This document shows, piece after piece, positions 59,341-64,000 of a DNA stretch of 64,000 nt. The position numbers and the translations under genes were made by a program. Each line of letters starts with the position of its first letter. The first letter of the stretch is position 1. The stretch covers positions 32,103 through 96,102 of the forward strand of contig JAOBWK010000008.1 of NCBI GenBank assembly GCA_025463305.1, written 5' to 3'. The stretch comes from Ilumatobacteraceae bacterium. Its GTDB lineage: Bacteria > Actinomycetota > Acidimicrobiia > Acidimicrobiales > Ilumatobacteraceae. Below the pieces are notes generated by a model. It did no database searches and had not been told where the DNA came from. It saw nothing but the letters and a program-made list of their open reading frames with translations.

Positions 59341-61737
59341 TCAGATCGGCACCGATTCGTTGTTGGCCGGCACGTAGGTGCGGCACGGCTGGCCGCGGAG
59401 CGACCCGCACGGCGCGGCGCCGGCGGGAGCGGCGATGCCCGGGACGACCTGGAGCACGATCTTCGACGGATGGTCGGCGTCGTGGGCGATGGTGACGGTC
59501 TCGCCGTGATCGATCGTGTCGAAGGCCCACACCGGACGGCTGTCGCCCGGCGCGTCGACCGTGATCCGGATCTGGCTGTCCTTGCGGAACACGTACGCGA
59601 ACGGGAACAGCTCGATCCGCACGGGCGTGAACTGCCCGCTGGGCAGCGGCGCGGCGTCGGCCTCGAGGTGGGTCTGCACCGGAAGGACCGCCGTGCTCCT
59701 CGCCTCGTCGAGCTTGCGGTGCGAGGCGCGCAGCCAACCGCTCTGGATGTACATCTCGGTGCCGTCCGGGCGGACCTCGCTGATGGTCACCTCGAGGTCG
59801 GTGTCGGGCGTGGTGGCCTTGATCCACAGGTCCACCGAGCCGCCACCGACCACCGTGGTGTCCGACTGCAGGCGCTGGGTGAGGTAGCCGACGCCACTGC
59901 CGGCGGGCAGCGGCTCCCAGTCGTACGTGGTGCCGGCCTTCCAGATGTCGCTGCTCCGGCCACCCGGGTAGAACGCCTTCGGCAGCAGGCTCGGATCGGC
60001 GACGTACGAGTCGCCGTCGTCGGTGCCGGCGGGCGCGGTGGTCGAGGTCGCGGTCGGCGGCTTGGTCGAGAGCAGGCCGTGGTCGCCGAGGTACCAGCTC
60101 GTCGCCACGGCCTCCGGCACCGGCCACGCACTGAACCCGCTCGTGAAGCGCGGGTAGGGCGCGCCGGGCTCGGCCCCGGCGTCGCCCTCCTCGAACAGCG
60201 CGCGGATCGGCGGGTCGGACTCGAACGCCGCGAGCGCCTGCTCGTACGACATCCCCGTGAACCGGTCCGGCGGCAACGTCGCGTCGTTGACGCCGTAGAG
60301 CTGCGGCACGAGGATCTTGGCGACGACTCTCGCGCCGTCCAGCGACGGCGTCTCGTGGGCGACGTACAGATCGAGGAACTCCACCATCCGGGCGAAGATC
60401 GTCGGGCTCAACGACTCGGTGTGCAGCCCGTTGGTGAGGTCGGCGTAGAGGTGCGGCGACCCGGTGAACTTGTCGAGCATGTCAGGGAAGTGGCCACCGG
60501 TCTGCTCGTCCTGCCACGCGCCGGCGATGAACACCGGGACGTCGATCTTGTTCACGAACGTCGTCGGCGCGAGCGGATCGGCCTGCGCCGGGTCGTAGAA
60601 GTCCTGCGCCTCGGTGACCGCCAGGAAGTCGGGGTTCTGCAGCCGCAGCGCCTGGTTGTCGGCGCACACGGTGTCGCCCGCGTCAGCGCGGGCCTTGGTC
60701 CACGCCTGGCCGTACGGCTTGGCCTCGTCCTGGCGCTCGCTGAGGAACGGTGCGGCGAACCCGGTGTTGAGGATGCCGCCGGGCTCGCCGGTGGCGCGGT
60801 ACGAATCGTCGAGCACGCTGAGCGGCGAGATCGCGGCGAGGTCGGGCGGCACGGTGGACGCCACGAACAGCTGGCTGATCCCGGGGTAGGAGATGCCGAC
60901 CATGCCGACCTTGTTGTCGAGCACCCAGGCCTGGTGAGCGACGGCCTCGATGACGTCGTAGCCGTCGGTCAGCTGGGCCTGCTCGAAGAACTGGTACGAG
61001 CCGCCGCTGCAGCCGGTGCCGCGCATGTTCACGCCGACGTACGCGAAGCCCAGCGCGTTGAACAGCTGGCCGAAGGTGTTGCTGGCCGGATCGCTCGGCT
61101 GGTAGCCCGAGTACTCCACCACCGTCGGGTACGGACCCTTGTCCGCGGGGCCGGGCAGCATCACGTTGGCGCTCAGCGTCGTGCCGTCGCGCACGGTGAT
61201 GTACTGGAAGCCGTTGATCAGGTGCTGCGACGTGTACAGCGTCGGGTCCGGCGGCACGGATGGATCGAGCACCTGCACGGGGTTGCTCGCGGTCGGCGCA
61301 TCGCCGGTGGACCGGACCGTGTAGGTGCTGCCCGGCTCCAGGGTGCGCCAGAGGAACGAGCCGGCGGTGTCCGCCGTGCCCGTGGCGGCGACGGTGCCGT
61401 CGTCGGCCACGAGGTCGAGCTGCTGTCCCGGCGTGGCGCGCAGGACCGCGACCTGGTCGACGCCGGGGAGGACCTGGAACGTGGCGGGCGGGAGCGCAGC
61501 GGTCGTCGTGGACGCCGCTGCAGTCGTCGCCGGTGCGCTGGTCGCCGTCGTCGCGGGCGCGGCGGGCGCGGCGGTCGTGGCGGTTGACCCGGTCGTGGCG
61601 GTCGAGGCTGCCGTCGTGGTCGCGGTAGCCGGTGTCGCGGCGTCGGGCGGATCGCTCGAACAGGCGGCGGCGAGCAGCCCGATGGTGAGGGTCGCGACGA
61701 TCGCCAGACGGCCCCTCGAGCTGGATGGTGGACGCAT
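59341..61737 (-). CDS. CocE/NonD-family hydrolase, predicted lipoprotein
   Basis: A 798-residue exported serine hydrolase. The N-terminus is a lipoprotein signal (basic RGRL, hydrophobic core, LLAAAC lipobox at the first Cys) followed by a long Ala/Thr/Pro/Ser linker, as in surface-anchored actinobacterial enzymes. The alpha/beta-hydrolase core has the nucleophile Ser283 in GISYPG and VGVNMRGTGCSGGSYQFFEQ, and the C-terminal beta domain is the X-Pro dipeptidyl-peptidase C-terminal type. CocE-like enzymes cleave esters or dipeptides; substrate here is unknown, but as the first gene of a unit with a sugar kinase it may act on an external sugar ester or peptide. Confidence 0.88.
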   Translation of the reverse strand: MRPPSSSRGRLAIVATLTIGLLAAACSSDPPDAATPATATTTAASTATTGSTATTAAPAAPATTATSAPATTAAASTTTAALPPATFQVLPGVDQVAVLRATPGQQLDLVADDGTVAATGTADTAGSFLWRTLEPGSTYTVRSTGDAPTASNPVQVLDPSVPPDPTLYTSQHLINGFQYITVRDGTTLSANVMLPGPADKGPYPTVVEYSGYQPSDPASNTFGQLFNALGFAYVGVNMRGTGCSGGSYQFFEQAQLTDGYDVIEAVAHQAWVLDNKVGMVGISYPGISQLFVASTVPPDLAAISPLSVLDDSYRATGEPGGILNTGFAAPFLSERQDEAKPYGQAWTKARADAGDTVCADNQALRLQNPDFLAVTEAQDFYDPAQADPLAPTTFVNKIDVPVFIAGAWQDEQTGGHFPDMLDKFTGSPHLYADLTNGLHTESLSPTIFARMVEFLDLYVAHETPSLDGARVVAKILVPQLYGVNDATLPPDRFTGMSYEQALAAFESDPPIRALFEEGDAGAEPGAPYPRFTSGFSAWPVPEAVATSWYLGDHGLLSTKPPTATSTTAPAGTDDGDSYVADPSLLPKAFYPGGRSSDIWKAGTTYDWEPLPAGSGVGYLTQRLQSDTTVVGGGSVDLWIKATTPDTDLEVTISEVRPDGTEMYIQSGWLRASHRKLDEARSTAVLPVQTHLEADAAPLPSGQFTPVRIELFPFAYVFRKDSQIRITVDAPGDSRPVWAFDTIDHGETVTIAHDADHPSKIVLQVVPGIAAPAGAAPCGSLRGQPCRTYVPANNESVPI

Positions 61738-61766
61738 CCGCCGAGTCTGACAGGCAGAATGGGGCG

Positions 61767-62876
61767 ATGGCCGATGCAGCGCTCTCGCTCGATGTGATGC
61801 TCGATGATCTGGCGACGCTGGTGAACGTCGAGTCGCCATCACGTGACCTCGAGGCGCTGGCGGCGTCGGCTGCCGCGGTCGCCGGTGTGATCGAGGCCCG
61901 CCTCGGATCCGCGCCCGCCATCGTCGAGTCGTCGATGGGACCCATCGTGCACTGGTCCGGCGGCGGCACGCCCCGCGTCCTGCTGCTCGGCCACCACGAC
62001 ACGGTGTTCCCGCTCGGCAGCCTCGCCCAGCGCCCGTTCACCGTCGCCGACGGTCGCGCCACCGGTCCCGGCGTGTTCGACATGAAGGCCGGCATCGTCC
62101 AGGCGGTGCACGCCGTGGCCGCGCTCGCCGATCACGCCGGGGTCGAGCTGCTGTTCTCAGCCGACGAGGAGGTCGGCTCCACGGCCTCCCGGGCGCTGAT
62201 CGAGGAGCGCGCGCTCGCCTGCGGCGCGGTCCTCGTGCTCGAGCCGAGCTTCGACGGTGGCGCGCTGAAGATCGCGCGCAAGGGCCTCGGCACGTTCGAG
62301 GTGTTCATCCACGGCCGCGCCTCGCACGCCGGGCTCGAGCCGGAGAAGGGCGTCAACGCGCTCGTCGAGGCCGCGCACCAGGTGCTGACGATCAACACAT
62401 TCGGCGATCCGTCGATCGGCACCACGGTCACGCCGACGGTCGCGAAGGTCGGCACGGCCGAGAACGTCGTGCCCGCGCTCGCCCAGCTCACCGTCGACGT
62501 GCGCGTCGAGGCCGAGGGCGAGAAAGAGCGCGTCGAGACCGCGATGGCGCTGCTGTCACCGCACGATGCGCAGACCCGCATCGAGATCACCGGTGGCATC
62601 AACCGCCCGCCGATGCCGGCCAGCGCGTCCGAGTGGCTGTTCCCGCTCGCGGTCGCGATCGGCTCCGAGCTCGGCCTGCCCGAGGTCACCGGCGTCGCCG
62701 TCGGCGGCGGCTCCGACGGCAACTTCACTGCCGCTCGCGGCGTCGCCACACTCGACGGCCTCGGCGCCGTCGGTGGCGGTGCCCACGCCGATCACGAGTA
62801 CGTCGAGATCGACACCATCCCCGACCGCGTCCGCCTGTTGACCGGCCTCATCGACGAGATCCGCGTCCGCTCGTAG
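61767..62876 (+). CDS. M20-family metallopeptidase (glutamate carboxypeptidase-like)
   Basis: A 369-residue peptidase. The two zinc ligands and general base are LLGHHDTVFP (His76/His77 and Asp78 region), PGVFDMKAGIVQAVHA, FSADEEVGSTAS (Glu) and LVLEPS; the dimerisation domain includes KIARKGLGTFEVFIHGRASHAG. This matches carboxypeptidase G2-type glutamate carboxypeptidases that remove C-terminal glutamate from peptides or folates. No signal peptide was seen. It is divergent from the CocE-type gene by 29 bases and convergent with the argG gene, whose stop begins at the next base. Confidence 0.9.
   Translation: MADAALSLDVMLDDLATLVNVESPSRDLEALAASAAAVAGVIEARLGSAPAIVESSMGPIVHWSGGGTPRVLLLGHHDTVFPLGSLAQRPFTVADGRATGPGVFDMKAGIVQAVHAVAALADHAGVELLFSADEEVGSTASRALIEERALACGAVLVLEPSFDGGALKIARKGLGTFEVFIHGRASHAGLEPEKGVNALVEAAHQVLTINTFGDPSIGTTVTPTVAKVGTAENVVPALAQLTVDVRVEAEGEKERVETAMALLSPHDAQTRIEITGGINRPPMPASASEWLFPLAVAIGSELGLPEVTGVAVGGGSDGNFTAARGVATLDGLGAVGGGAHADHEYVEIDTIPDRVRLLTGLIDEIRVRS

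Positions 62877-64000
<1,124 letters not shown>

Noticed and set aside
57982..61587. Plus-strand reading frame of 1201 residues
   Set aside because: It lies opposite three well-supported minus-strand genes and reads as Arg/Gly/Val-rich shadow sequence.

Overview
The window is very GC-rich, densely coded bacterial DNA with many GTG starts and many 4-base ATGA/GTGA stop-start overlaps. A mycothione reductase, several luciferase-like (probably F420-dependent) oxidoreductases, an LPXTG surface protein and many TetR/MarR/PadR regulators point to a high-GC actinobacterium. An environmental member of Acidimicrobiia (Ilumatobacter-like) would fit, but that lineage is an inference. No rRNA, tRNA, CRISPR array, transposase or phage gene was seen.

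Layout. 1-4246: SIS-domain protein (cut by the window edge), maltokinase-like kinase and aminobutyraldehyde-type dehydrogenase on the minus strand, with a divergent GT1 glycosyltransferase. 4275-7126: an SDR-hotdog fusion, a DUF1003 membrane protein, a tiny acidic protein and a hemolysin III-type protein. 7199-10891: a three-gene catabolic operon (enolase-superfamily dehydratase, LDH2-type imine reductase, malonyl-CoA synthetase) that fits cis-3-hydroxy-L-proline use. 11872-18249: a 2125-residue LPXTG surface protein with 13 repeats of about 99 residues, ending at a strong hairpin terminator. 18365-25407: PhoD-like phosphatase, TetR regulator with a palindromic operator, an asymmetric heterodimeric ABC exporter, a small protein and a methyltransferase.

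25439-37646: a reductase fusion followed by an efflux-rich stretch: MarR and DrrAB-type ABC exporter; a minus-strand run of DHA2 antiporter, TetR, ArsR-like regulator, MFS exporter, SRPBCC protein and acyltransferase; then an ABC-2 type exporter. With the exporter at 20646-24262 this makes five transport systems, four of them next to a regulator. 37686-48445: small L7/L12-like protein, ferritin, PadR regulator, SGNH hydrolase, GT39 membrane glycosyltransferase, ThrH-like phosphatase, old-yellow-enzyme reductase, acyl-CoA ligase and mycothione reductase.

48446-49575 holds the oddest non-coding DNA: an 11-bp tandem repeat running into a zinc-finger gene, and three copies of a 20-bp element, two of them a perfect inverted pair. 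49576-55424: three luciferase-like oxidoreductases with a sterol-type acyl-CoA ligase and a beta-rich unknown protein, suggesting lipid or terpenoid/steroid breakdown. 55504-64000: MmyB-like regulator; a minus-strand operon of secreted CocE-type hydrolase, C26 amidotransferase, TIM-barrel enzyme and FGGY sugar kinase; an M20 peptidase; and the C-terminal part of argininosuccinate synthase. Start codons were chosen from reading frame, family length and spacing; functions come from motifs read by eye, not from database searches.
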